Positions 53,506-63,096 of a stretch of 64,000 bases of DNA are shown piece by piece. The notes beneath the pieces are model-generated. The model saw nothing but the letters and a program-made list of their open reading frames with translations, did not search any database and was not told where the DNA came from. Within the stretch, counting starts at the first letter, position 1, and the number at the start of each line of letters is the position of its first letter. A program made the translations under genes and the position numbers. The DNA is from JALZCH01 sp036400075 (GTDB lineage Bacteria > Acidobacteriota > Blastocatellia > Pyrinomonadales > Pyrinomonadaceae): positions 25,851 through 89,850 of the forward strand of contig DASWLV010000109.1 of the NCBI GenBank assembly GCA_036400075.1, given 5' to 3'.

Positions 53506-53951
53506 GTTTAAATCGTGAGCCGAACAAAACTAAAGGATTAACCTCAAAGCAAGTCCTCATCGAAAATTTTGCGCTGGTAGTTCCTGCCGTTCATCCCTTG
53601 GCGAAAAAGGAAACAATTGATCTAGCCGAAGCAAAAAATGAAAGGTTTATATTGCCCTTTCAATCAGGTAGGAGCGAACACGCTGTGCAGATTCGGTCAT
53701 TATTTGAAGAAGCCGGGTTTAATCCGCAGGTATATTTTGAATCGGATGACGGAGGAACAATCCTTGGATTGATTACCAGAGGCTCGGGGATTTCCGTTTT
53801 ACCGTTTTCTTATTTTCATCACTCGCGAAATGAAGTTCGTTTCATTAGATTACAGGCGACGACCGGCATTTATGCCATTTGGCGGAGCAATGACCAAAAT
53901 GCGGGACTCAAAAACTTTCTTAACGTATTGGAGAGCTTTACCGGCAAATAA
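53466..53951 (+). pseudogene. LysR-type transcriptional regulator, C-terminal effector-binding remnant
   Basis: The frame encodes about 160 residues of a LysR substrate-binding domain: IDIGLNREP, then LVVPAVHPLAKKETIDLAEA, FILPFQSGRSEHAVQIRSLFEEAGFNP and LGLITRGSGISVLPFSY. All are standard landmarks of the second half of the family. The N-terminal winged helix-turn-helix and roughly the first half of the effector domain are missing, so it cannot bind DNA. The 5' end fuses into DinB-remnant sequence. A GTG at 53466 could start translation, but a gene product of this form would have no regulatory function on its own. It is best treated as a remnant left by a deletion or rearrangement. Confidence 0.8.
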
Positions 53952-54607
53952 TTTTTTAGAGATTCTGCATAATTGCAAAGCGAAGTTTGAATAATGCTCA
54001 AAACAAAAATTATGGATTTTATTGATTGAACATTTTAACTTAATATTAAGGAAAATCGCTCGATCTTTAATGAAGTGTATTAAGAGTCGAAATGATGACA
54101 GCTAAGGTTTTCCTTTAAGAACAATCCGGTAACCTGTTTAGTACACTTTTATTAACTTTCCTTCCTCTTGTAAGCCCTAAGCAACTGGCTTGACGTGCCA
54201 AATGTGGCAGTTTTTACACCTAAAAAGTAAGTAAAGTTAGTTCTTGACAAGCGCGAGATGAAGCAGTTAGCTTAACTTCACAGGGCGGGAGTCTTTAATC
54301 TAAGATACCTTATATATTAGACCCTGCTGATAATAAAAATTGCACCATTTATGTTCGGAAATGAGCATTGTAGTTTTCAAATGATTATTTTTGACGAACC
54401 ACCCATTTATTCCTTACTTTTCCCAATAAAATTTTATGTTCTTAAAAGACAAATACACAATAAAGCAGATTTAACCGTGAAACGGATGTAACCGGGCTTT
54501 ATTTTAAAAGCTATAAATCAGTCTGCCGATAATTAATCAAATTTTTATTTCTTGATTTAAATCATTGTTCAAAGCAAAGTTATCTGTTGGAAAGAAAGGT
54601 TGAAAAT
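53952..54607. other. Intergenic stretch upstream of the poly-HAMP kinase, nothing firm
   Basis: About 650 AT-rich bases. No coding frame, RNA gene or repeat was recognised. A lone TTGACA at 54244-54249 lacks a matching -10 at proper distance. AAAGAAAGG at 54590-54598 is the probable ribosome-binding region for the ATG at 54608. Confidence 0.5.
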
Positions 54608-57600
54608 ATGAGAGTTGCGACAGAAAAAAAGTCCGTAGCTAATAAACCAAAAACGAACGGTCGGGCTACCTCAAACGGCAGCGCAAACGGTCATGATACG
54701 GCTGAGGCGCTCGATGAAAAGCTGCTCCTGAACATTTTAACGGCTGTTAAAAAAGGGGATTTTTCGAGCCGGATGCCAACCGACCAGATTGGCGTAACCG
54801 GGAAAATTTATGACGCTCTTAATGAGATAATCGAAAAAAACGAGATGTTGACCTCCGAATTGGGGCGCATCAGCGAAGTAGTCGGTAAGGAAGGAAAAAT
54901 TGCGCAGCGCGCAACTCTCTCGCACGCAACCGGGGCTTGGGCGTCGTGCATAAATTCCGTCAACACTTTAATAACCGATTTGGCTCAGCCGACAACCGAA
55001 GTCGCGCGCGTTATCGGCGCCGTTGCCGAGGGCGATTTGTCGCAAAACTTCAATCTCGAAATTGACGGGCGACCGCTCAAAGGCGAATTCCTGCGAACCG
55101 GCAAAACAGTAAACACGATGGTCGCGCAGCTCGGCGCTTTTGCATCTGAAGTTACGCGTGTGGCGCGCGAAGTCGGAACGGAAGGAAAGCTCGGAGGACA
55201 AGCGCAAGTCAAAGGCGTTTCAGGGACGTGGAAAGATTTAACCGATAATGTGAACTTGATGGCGTCGAACCTAACCGGACAGGTGCGTAACATTGCCGAC
55301 GTTACAACCGCGGTGGCAAACGGTGACCTTTCGAAGAAAATCACGGTTGACGTAAAAGGTGAAATTCTTGAACTCAAAAATACCATTAATACAATGGTTG
55401 ATCAGCTTTCCTCGTTCGCATCGGAAGTAACGCGCGTAGCGAGAGAAGTAGGAACCGAAGGAAAACTCGGTGGACAAGCTGAAGTTAAAGGCGTTTCAGG
55501 AACGTGGAAAGATTTGACAGACAACGTAAACCTGATGGCTAATAACCTCACTGGTCAGGTGCGAAATATCGCAGAAGTAACAACCGCCGTGGCAAACGGC
55601 GACCTTTCAAAGAAAATTACTGTAAACGTCAAAGGGGAAATTTTAGAACTTAAAGACACGATCAATACACTTGTTGATCAGCTTTCCTCATTTGCATCGG
55701 AAGTAACTCGCGTGGCTCGTGAAGTCGGAACAGAAGGTAAATTAGGCGGACAGGCAGAAGTAAAAGGGGTTGCAGGCGTTTGGAAAGATTTGACTGACAA
55801 CGTAAACCTGATGGCGAACAACCTGACCGGACAGGTTCGTAACATCGCCGAAGTTGCAACATCAGTGGCAAACGGAGACCTCTCCAAGAAAATTACAGTT
55901 GACGTTCGAGGCGAGATTTTAGAACTCAAAAATACGCTGAACACAATGGTTGACCAGCTCAACTCGTTCGCATCGGAAGTGACGCGCGTGGCTCGTGAGG
56001 TCGGAACCGAAGGAAAGCTCGGCGGACAGGCGGAGGTCAAAGGCGTCGGAGGCGTCTGGAAAGATTTAACCGATAACGTAAACCTCATGACAAGCAACCT
56101 GACGGCGCAGGTGCGAAACATCGCAGAAGTTGCGACAGCGGTGGCAAACGGCGATTTGTCGAAGAAGATTACCGTGCAAGTGCGCGGCGAAATTCTTGAG
56201 TTGAAAGATACCTTGAACACAATGGTTGACCAGCTCAACTCGTTTGCATCTGAGGTTACGCGCGTAGCCCGCGAGGTGGGAACGGAAGGGAAACTCGGCG
56301 GGCAGGCACAGGTTAAAGGCGTATCGGGAACGTGGAAGGATTTGACCGAAAACGTAAACTTTATGGCGTCGAATCTAACCGGACAAGTGCGAAATATTGC
56401 CGCCGTAACTACCGCCGTTGCTAACGGCGATCTATCAAAGAAAATCACGGTTGACGTGCAGGGAGAAATTTTAGAACTCAAAGACACTATCAACACGATG
56501 GTTGACCAGTTGTCGTCATTTGCGTCTGAAGTAACTCGCGTTGCAAGAGAAGTAGGAACGGAAGGAAAGTTAGGCGGACAAGCTGTTGTGCGAGGCGTTT
56601 CCGGTACGTGGAAAGATTTGACCGATAACGTGAATTTCATGGCGTCGAATCTCACTTCTCAAGTGCGAAACATTGCCGACGTTACAACGGCGGTTGCGAC
56701 CGGCGACCTTTCAAAGAAAATCACGGTAGATGTAAAGGGTGAAATTCTCGAACTCAAAAATACGATCAACACAATGGTTGATCAGCTCTCGTCGTTCGCA
56801 TCGGAAGTAACTCGCGTGGCTCGTGAAGTGGGAACGGAAGGAAAACTCGGCGGTCAGGCAGTGGTTCGCGGTGTTTCGGGAACGTGGAAAGATTTGACCG
56901 ACAATGTGAACTTTATGGCGTCGAACCTGACCGGGCAGGTGAGAAACATTGCCGCGGTTACAACCGCTGTGGCGAATGGCGATTTGTCGAAGAAAATTAC
57001 CGTGGACGTGCAGGGAGAGATTCTCGAACTCAAAGTCACGATTAACACAATGGTTGACCAGCTCAACTCTTTCGCATCGGAAGTAACGCGCGTGGCTCGC
57101 GAGGTCGGAACCGAAGGAAAGCTCGGCGGTCAGGCGGAGGTCAAAGGCGTTGCCGGTGTCTGGAAAGATTTGACCGATAACGTGAATTTCATGGGATCGA
57201 ATTTGACGACGCAGGTGCGCGGTATCGCTCGCGTCGTGACCGCCGTGGCAAACGGCAACCTTAATCGCAAATTGGAAGTGGAAGCGCTCGGCGAGATCGC
57301 AGAGCTTTCCGACACCATCAACGCGATGATTGACACGCTCGCAACCTTTGCCGATCAGGTGACGACAGTGGCGCGCGAGGTTGGAATTGAAGGAAAACTC
57401 GGCGGACAGGCAAACGTGCCAGGCGCTTCGGGAACGTGGCGCGATTTGACCGATAACGTGAACCAGCTCGCGGCAAACCTGACAAACCAGGTACGCGCGA
57501 TGGCTGACGTTGCGACCGCCGTTACCAAAGGCGATTTGACGCGCTCGATTACGGTGGATGCGTCCGGCGAAGTCGCGTTCCTGAAAGACAACGTTAACGA

Positions 57601-60484
57601 GATGATTCGCAACCTGCGCGAAACGACTCAGAAGAATACCGAGCAGGATTGGTTAAAGACGAACCTCGCTAAATTTACGCGTCTTCTGCAAGGTCAGCGC
57701 GATTTGCTGACGGTTGCCAGACTTATTTTGTCGGAAATGGCTCCGCTCGTCGAGATGCAGCACGGCGTCTTTTACATTTCGGATATGGTCGAAGACGAAA
57801 TCGCGTTGAAATTACTGGCGAGCTACGCTTACCGCGAGCGTAAATCAGTCGCCAACGAATTCAGACTCGGCGAAAGTCTCGTCGGGCAATGCGCGCTCGA
57901 AAAAGAAAGAATTATTATCACCAACGTTCCGCCGGATTACGTCAAAATCAATTCCGGTTTGGGCGAAGCCGTTCCGACGAATATCGTCGTTCTTCCCGTT
58001 TTGTTTGAAGGGCAGGTCAAAGCCGTTATCGAACTGGCTTCATTCAATCCGTTCAATGAAAATCAGTTCGGTTTCCTCGACCAATTGACTGAATCAATCG
58101 GAATTGTTATCAACACGATTGAAGCGAATATGAGAACCGAAGAGCTGCTCAAACAATCGCAGTCTTTGGCGCAGGAACTGCAAGCCGGACAAGCCGAATT
58201 GCAGGAAACCAACCGGCGGCTTGAATTGCAGGCGCAATCGCTTCAAACTTCAGAAGAGCTTCTCAAGCAGCAGCAGGAAGAATTGCAGCAAACCAACCAG
58301 GAATTGGAAGAAAAAGCGCAGCTTCTCTCGGAGCAAAAAAATCAGGTCGAACAGAAAAACCGCGAAATCGAGCTTGCCCGCACGGCGCTCGAAGATAAAG
58401 CAAAACAGCTCGCTTTAAGCTCGAAATACAAATCAGAGTTTCTGGCAAATATGTCGCACGAATTGCGGACTCCGCTCAACTCGATGCTCATTTTGTCGAA
58501 AATGCTCTCTGAGAATACGGACACTAACTTGAGCGAAAAACAAATCGAGTTTGCCGAAACGATTCACTCTTCCGGCTCGGATTTGCTGGCGCTGATTAAT
58601 GAAATTCTCGATTTGTCGAAAATCGAATCCGGTACGATGGGCGTCGAAATCGGCGAGCTTTATTTCAGCGAATTGCGAGCCGATGTCGAGCGCAACTTCA
58701 GCCAAATTGCTCAGGATAAAGGACTTCAGCTTGTCGTCGAAATTGAGCCTGAGCTGCCCAAGAATATGCAAACCGACGTTAAGCGTTTGCGTCAGGTGTT
58801 GAAAAACTTATTGTCCAACGCCTTTAAGTTTACTCATCAAGGTCAGGTGACGATGAAAGCAGGAATCGCCAAACGCGGTTGGAGCTATGATAACGACAGC
58901 TTGAATCGCGCCGCTTCCGTCGTCGCGTTTACGGTCAGCGATACCGGAATCGGGATTCCCGAAGACAAGCAGCAGCTTATCTTCGAGGCGTTTCAACAAG
59001 CTGACGGAACGACGAGTCGTAAATATGGCGGAACCGGTTTAGGACTTTCAATCAGCCGCGAAATCGCAAGACTTCTCGGCGGCGAAATCACGCTGGAAAG
59101 CACGCCGGGCGAGGGAAGCACTTTCACTTTTTACCTGCCGGAAAGCTATCAGCCGACGACATTAACGCCGGAGGAAGAAGATGGTGACGAAACGGTTTCG
59201 GGCAATGGTCATCGTCAAAAGAGCTTGATTTCATTAGCTCGCGAATCAGAGGAAGATTCTGCTCGGATTCAAATTATCGTCAGCGATGATCGGGCTGAGA
59301 TTAAACCCGGAGACAAAGTTTTGCTGATCGTCGAAGACGACAGCAGCTTTGCGCGGATTATGCTCGACATCGCGCACGAACAGGGCTTTAAATGTCTCGT
59401 CGCTCAACACGGCGAAGAGGCTTTGATGACCGCCCGCAAATATCGCCCCGACGCGATTACTCTTGATTTAACGCTGCCGGGAGTTCACGGTTACGCGGTT
59501 TTAGACCGTCTCAAACACGATCCTTCGACCAGACACATTCCGGTTCAAATCGTTTCGGTGGTTGATGATTTAAAACGAGTTTTGAAGCTCGGCGCGCTAT
59601 CGCTGATCGCAAAGCCCGCAAGCCGCGAAAGATTGATTGAAGGCGTCGCCAGCCTCAAAGAATTTGTCGAGCGTCCGATCAGGAAATTGCTGCTGGTCGA
59701 AGACGATGAAACGCTGCAACGCAGTATCAACGAATTAATCAACGGCGAGGACATTTCAATAACCGCAGTCGGGACGGGCGAAGAGGCTTTAAAACAGCTT
59801 CAATCGGAGCGCTTCGATTGCGCGATTGTTGATTTAATGCTGCCCGATATGGAATGGTCTGATTTAATCACTCAGATCAAGCAAAAATCGGGCTTTCCAG
59901 AGCTTCCCGTGATTGTCCACACCGGCAAAGATTTGACCAAACGCGAGACGGCGAAGATTAAAAAGCTCGCCGAAACGATTATCATCAAAGACGCCGATTC
60001 GCTTGAGCGTCTGGTTGATGAAACGGCGCTTTTCCTGCACCGCGATGTCGCGGATTTAACCGAGTCGCAGAAAAATATGATGAAGCGCGTCAATCGCACC
60101 GATCCGCGTCTTGACGGTAAGAAGGTTCTGGTCGTTGACGACGATATTCGCAACATTTTCGCGCTCACGAGCGCTCTCGAACGCCAGCAAATGCAGGTCG
60201 TTTACGCTGAAAACGGTCGGGACGGAATCGAAATGCTCAAGAAAACTCCGGGCATCGAGGGAGTTTTGATGGACATTATGATGCCCGAGATGGACGGTTA
60301 CGAGGCGATGCGCGAGATTCGACAAATCTCGAAATTCAAATCAATTCCGATTATTGCCGTCACCGCCAAGGCAATGAAAGGAGATCGTCAAAAATGTCTC
60401 GAAGCCGGAGCCTCAGACTACATCACCAAACCGGTGGACAGTGAGCAACTGCTCTCTTTGTTGCGGATTTGGCTCGATAAGTAA
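54608..60484 (+). CDS. Soluble hybrid histidine kinase with nine tandem HAMP-type repeats, GAF and three receiver domains
   Basis: A 1958-residue kinase without any membrane segment. The ATG at 54608 is preferred over a TTG seven codons upstream because it is spaced properly from AAAGAAAGG. An N-terminal HAMP-like region (about 30-175) is followed by nine tandem 92-residue HAMP/linker units (178-1005), each with FASEVTRVAREVGTEGKLGGQ, WKDLTDNVNLMA and GDLSKKITV. Next come a GAF domain (about 1020-1175), a coiled coil, HisKA with His1284 in NMSHELRTPLN, a HATPase (DTGIGI, GTGLGLSI) and three receiver domains (acceptors in TLDLTLPG, AIVDLMLPD and LMDIMMPEMDG). The layout matches poly-HAMP group III (Nik1-like) kinases, linked in fungi to osmotic signalling. 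A second hybrid kinase follows. Confidence 0.93.
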   Translation: MRVATEKKSVANKPKTNGRATSNGSANGHDTAEALDEKLLLNILTAVKKGDFSSRMPTDQIGVTGKIYDALNEIIEKNEMLTSELGRISEVVGKEGKIAQRATLSHATGAWASCINSVNTLITDLAQPTTEVARVIGAVAEGDLSQNFNLEIDGRPLKGEFLRTGKTVNTMVAQLGAFASEVTRVAREVGTEGKLGGQAQVKGVSGTWKDLTDNVNLMASNLTGQVRNIADVTTAVANGDLSKKITVDVKGEILELKNTINTMVDQLSSFASEVTRVAREVGTEGKLGGQAEVKGVSGTWKDLTDNVNLMANNLTGQVRNIAEVTTAVANGDLSKKITVNVKGEILELKDTINTLVDQLSSFASEVTRVAREVGTEGKLGGQAEVKGVAGVWKDLTDNVNLMANNLTGQVRNIAEVATSVANGDLSKKITVDVRGEILELKNTLNTMVDQLNSFASEVTRVAREVGTEGKLGGQAEVKGVGGVWKDLTDNVNLMTSNLTAQVRNIAEVATAVANGDLSKKITVQVRGEILELKDTLNTMVDQLNSFASEVTRVAREVGTEGKLGGQAQVKGVSGTWKDLTENVNFMASNLTGQVRNIAAVTTAVANGDLSKKITVDVQGEILELKDTINTMVDQLSSFASEVTRVAREVGTEGKLGGQAVVRGVSGTWKDLTDNVNFMASNLTSQVRNIADVTTAVATGDLSKKITVDVKGEILELKNTINTMVDQLSSFASEVTRVAREVGTEGKLGGQAVVRGVSGTWKDLTDNVNFMASNLTGQVRNIAAVTTAVANGDLSKKITVDVQGEILELKVTINTMVDQLNSFASEVTRVAREVGTEGKLGGQAEVKGVAGVWKDLTDNVNFMGSNLTTQVRGIARVVTAVANGNLNRKLEVEALGEIAELSDTINAMIDTLATFADQVTTVAREVGIEGKLGGQANVPGASGTWRDLTDNVNQLAANLTNQVRAMADVATAVTKGDLTRSITVDASGEVAFLKDNVNEMIRNLRETTQKNTEQDWLKTNLAKFTRLLQGQRDLLTVARLILSEMAPLVEMQHGVFYISDMVEDEIALKLLASYAYRERKSVANEFRLGESLVGQCALEKERIIITNVPPDYVKINSGLGEAVPTNIVVLPVLFEGQVKAVIELASFNPFNENQFGFLDQLTESIGIVINTIEANMRTEELLKQSQSLAQELQAGQAELQETNRRLELQAQSLQTSEELLKQQQEELQQTNQELEEKAQLLSEQKNQVEQKNREIELARTALEDKAKQLALSSKYKSEFLANMSHELRTPLNSMLILSKMLSENTDTNLSEKQIEFAETIHSSGSDLLALINEILDLSKIESGTMGVEIGELYFSELRADVERNFSQIAQDKGLQLVVEIEPELPKNMQTDVKRLRQVLKNLLSNAFKFTHQGQVTMKAGIAKRGWSYDNDSLNRAASVVAFTVSDTGIGIPEDKQQLIFEAFQQADGTTSRKYGGTGLGLSISREIARLLGGEITLESTPGEGSTFTFYLPESYQPTTLTPEEEDGDETVSGNGHRQKSLISLARESEEDSARIQIIVSDDRAEIKPGDKVLLIVEDDSSFARIMLDIAHEQGFKCLVAQHGEEALMTARKYRPDAITLDLTLPGVHGYAVLDRLKHDPSTRHIPVQIVSVVDDLKRVLKLGALSLIAKPASRERLIEGVASLKEFVERPIRKLLLVEDDETLQRSINELINGEDISITAVGTGEEALKQLQSERFDCAIVDLMLPDMEWSDLITQIKQKSGFPELPVIVHTGKDLTKRETAKIKKLAETIIIKDADSLERLVDETALFLHRDVADLTESQKNMMKRVNRTDPRLDGKKVLVVDDDIRNIFALTSALERQQMQVVYAENGRDGIEMLKKTPGIEGVLMDIMMPEMDGYEAMREIRQISKFKSIPIIAVTAKAMKGDRQKCLEAGASDYITKPVDSEQLLSLLRIWLDK
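55139..57622 (+). repeat. Nine tandem 276-bp coding repeats (92-residue HAMP units)
   Basis: Unit boundaries fall exactly every 276 bases: 55139, 55415, 55691, 55967, 56243, 56519, 56795, 57071 and 57347. Units 1-7 are nearly identical in protein; unit 8 diverges in its second half and unit 9 throughout. Synonymous differences between units are frequent, so the protein is conserved more than the DNA. Confidence 0.95.
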
Positions 60485-60495
60485 GAGCGAAAAAA

Positions 60496-60548
60496 GGGAA
60501 GCGAGTTTTTGAGCGAACAGCTATAATACTCGCTTCGCCTTATTTTTT
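60496..60548 (+). terminator. Terminator-like hairpin between the two hybrid kinase genes
   Basis: GGGAAGCGAGT (60496-60506) pairs with ACTCGCTTCGCC (60528-60539, one bulge), followed by TTATTTTTT (60540-60548) that runs directly into the ATG of the next gene. It could terminate most transcripts from the first kinase or act as an attenuator for the second. Confidence 0.7.
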
Positions 60549-62819
60549 ATGGAAGGCTTAACGACATCAAAACCGCAGGCAAATATTCTACTGGTTGACG
60601 ACCGACCGGAGAATCTGCTGGCAATGGAAACGGTACTGGCGGATTTGGGGCAAAATCTGATTTCCGTCTCTTCCGGTCGGGAAGCGTTGCGATTTTTGCT
60701 CGCAGGAGAAGTGGCTTTGATTTTGCTCGACGTTCAAATGCCCGGACTAAACGGTTTTGAGCTTGCCGAATTGATTCGCGAGCGCAAATGCACGCAGCGG
60801 ACGCCGATTATTTTTGTTTCCGCGACCAGCAGGGATGAGCAATACGTTTTTAAAGGTTATTCCTTAGGTGCGGTTGATTATTTAACGAAACCGATTGAGC
60901 CTGAAATACTAAAATCAAAGGTTCGTTTTTTTATCGAGCTTTTCCAGCAAAATCAGGAAATAAAACGGCAAGCTCATTTGCTTGAAAAAGCTAACATTGA
61001 ATTGGACGGCTTAAACGCAGAGCTGGAAGCCAGAGTTTCCAAACGCACGGCTCAACTCGAAGCCGCCAATCAAAAACTCGAAAACGAAATAGTTGTGCGA
61101 AAGCGAGCCGAAGCCCGGCTTGCCACCGAACACGCCGTTACGCGGACGCTTGCCGAAGCGAGCAATCTCGAAACAGCTTCTCAAGCCATTCTCAAAGCAT
61201 TTTGTGAACATCTCAAGGCGGATATTTGTTGTCTCTGGCTGCTTAACAACGCGAACACCAAACTTTCGCTCGCTCAAATTGAAATCTCCGAAGAAGCCGG
61301 CGACGTAGCTTCATTTGTTAACGAAAGCAAGCGTTTAAAATTTAAAATCGGCGTCGGATTGCCCGGGCAGGTTTGGGAGAAAAATGCTCCGATTTGGCTG
61401 CCGAATACGGTAAGAGGCGAAAAATTTCCCCGCGCGGCGGTTGCCGCAACCGTTGGATTACACAGCGCAGTCGGATTTCCAATCAAAATCGGGAAAGAGG
61501 TTTTCGGAGTGATTGAATTTTTCACCCGCCGCCCGCTTCTTTCCGACCAGAATTTACTGAATATGCTCGAAGCGACGGGCAGCGAAATCGGGCAGTTTAT
61601 TCAGCGCAAACGAGTCGAAGTAGAGCGGGAAAATCTTCTTCTTCGTGAGAAAACTCTGCGGGAACAAGCCGAAAAAGCCAGTCGTCTGAAAGACGAGTTT
61701 TTGGCGACGGTTTCGCACGAATTGCGAACGCCGCTCAACGCAATTCTCGGCTGGGGACAAATGCTCAATACCGGCAAGCTCACCGACGCAGACCGGGACC
61801 GCGCGCTCGAAACAATTTATCGCAATGCCAAATCGCAGGCGCAATTAATTGATGATTTGCTCGACACTTCCCGTCTGATTACCGGAAATCTTCGTTTGAA
61901 TCTTTCACCGACTTCGGTCGTAAAGGTTATTGAATCGGCGCTCGATGTCGTTCGCCCGGCGGCGGAAGCGAAAAAAATCAATCTTTCGGCTGTTTATAAC
62001 TCAAAAATAGAAACAGTCACCTGCGATTCACACCGATTGCAGCAAATGATTTGGAATTTACTGACAAATGCCGTTAAGTTCACTCCGAACGGCGGAAATG
62101 TCGAGATTGCTCTCGAACAAAGCGGGAGTAATATTCAAATTAAAGTTAAGGATACCGGGCAGGGGATTTCGGGAGAATTTTTACCGTTTGTTTTCGACCG
62201 TTTTCGCCAAGCCGATAGTTCGAGCACGAGAAGGCACGGTGGTCTCGGAATCGGATTAGCAATCGTCAGGCATTTGGCAGAGCTTCACGGCGGTTCCGTC
62301 AAGGCGGACAGCGACGGCGAAAACCAGGGCGCTACTTTTACGATCACGCTTCCCGCTTCGCTTGCGGTTGATAATCATAAAGAATCGGAACTTGAAGAAA
62401 ATAATGGTTATTTGAAAAAAGATAGCTCAGATTTGGAGCTTGACGGCGTGCGAATTCTAATTGTGGATGATGATGCCGATACCTGCGAAATGCTGACCTA
62501 TGCGCTTAATCAATGGGGAGCGCAGGCGCAGGCTTCAGCCTCTGTTTCCGAAGCATTTACTTCGATCAGCGAATGGCAGCCCGATATTTTATTAACCGAT
62601 ATTAATATGCCCGGAGAAGACGGCTATGCGCTAATTAGTAAAGTCAGATCATTAACCCCGGAAAAGATTGCCAGTATTCCGGCAATTGCTTTAACCGCGC
62701 TGGCTCGACCCGAAGACAGCGAACAAGCTATTTCAGCCGGTTTTCAACTGCATTTTGCAAAACCGGTTGATACACAAAAATTAGCCGAAGCAATTATAAA
62801 TCTAACCAGAAAGTTCTGA
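60549..62819 (+). CDS. Hybrid histidine kinase, REC-GAF-HisKA-HATPase-REC
   Basis: A 756-residue soluble kinase. An N-terminal receiver domain has phospho-acceptor Asp61 in LILLDVQMPG and Lys in DYLTKPIEP. A coiled coil (about 135-185), a GAF domain (about 195-345), HisKA with His390 in ATVSHELRTPLN, HATPase (NLLTNAVKFT, GIGLAIVRHL) and a second receiver with Asp684 in LLTDINMPGEDG follow. The order suggests it is itself phosphorylated by an upstream kinase and then relays phosphate, fitting a pathway with the poly-HAMP kinase encoded 64 bases upstream. The ATG sits right at the end of a terminator-like hairpin and has no visible ribosome-binding sequence, but the receiver domain begins immediately, so this start is likely correct. 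Confidence 0.92.
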   Translation: MEGLTTSKPQANILLVDDRPENLLAMETVLADLGQNLISVSSGREALRFLLAGEVALILLDVQMPGLNGFELAELIRERKCTQRTPIIFVSATSRDEQYVFKGYSLGAVDYLTKPIEPEILKSKVRFFIELFQQNQEIKRQAHLLEKANIELDGLNAELEARVSKRTAQLEAANQKLENEIVVRKRAEARLATEHAVTRTLAEASNLETASQAILKAFCEHLKADICCLWLLNNANTKLSLAQIEISEEAGDVASFVNESKRLKFKIGVGLPGQVWEKNAPIWLPNTVRGEKFPRAAVAATVGLHSAVGFPIKIGKEVFGVIEFFTRRPLLSDQNLLNMLEATGSEIGQFIQRKRVEVERENLLLREKTLREQAEKASRLKDEFLATVSHELRTPLNAILGWGQMLNTGKLTDADRDRALETIYRNAKSQAQLIDDLLDTSRLITGNLRLNLSPTSVVKVIESALDVVRPAAEAKKINLSAVYNSKIETVTCDSHRLQQMIWNLLTNAVKFTPNGGNVEIALEQSGSNIQIKVKDTGQGISGEFLPFVFDRFRQADSSSTRRHGGLGIGLAIVRHLAELHGGSVKADSDGENQGATFTITLPASLAVDNHKESELEENNGYLKKDSSDLELDGVRILIVDDDADTCEMLTYALNQWGAQAQASASVSEAFTSISEWQPDILLTDINMPGEDGYALISKVRSLTPEKIASIPAIALTALARPEDSEQAISAGFQLHFAKPVDTQKLAEAIINLTRKF

Positions 62820-63096
62820 TTCCATCTCCGTTTATACGGAAATAGAAAAGGTTTGTAGGTTTACTAAACCGACAAACCTTTTCTATTTCTGTAAAAAAAC
62901 ATTATTGAAATCAGCCATAAATCTCAAATCTCAAATGAAAATGTACGACTAACGACAGATTAGATTTCTTTAATTTTACATACTGAAAGCTAAAGACAAA
63001 CGGTTAAAGCGCAGCAACGATTGTTGTCTGCATCAACCTGTATTCTCAGCCGATGATTTTTATTGTCGTGCAGGATTGATAAAGAAGGAGACAATT
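62820..63096. other. Intergenic stretch with a long hairpin
   Basis: About 280 bases. Apart from the 22-bp hairpin at 62835-62893, no feature is recognised until AAGGAG at 63085-63090, the ribosome-binding site of the next gene. Confidence 0.5.
62835..62893 (+). terminator. Long hairpin after the second hybrid kinase
   Basis: A 22-bp stem (62835-62856 with 62872-62893, one G-T pair) around GAAATAGAAAAGGTTTGT, with a smaller internal stem GGTTT act AAACC in its loop. It lies 15 bases after the kinase stop. The descending arm is T-rich but is followed by an A-run, so it may work in either direction. Confidence 0.75.

Noticed and set aside
54244..54272. TTGACA upstream of the poly-HAMP kinase as a promoter
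   Set aside because: The element 17 bases downstream is TTAGCT, which matches the -10 consensus poorly.
55678..56655. A 325-codon open frame on the - strand within the kinase repeats
   Set aside because: It is antisense to the HAMP repeats and its own repeats merely mirror the 276-bp unit; the + strand frame has clear domain homology.
55139..57622. Regularly spaced repeats that could suggest a CRISPR-like array
   Set aside because: Units are 276 bp, contiguous, coding and in frame; there are no spacers.
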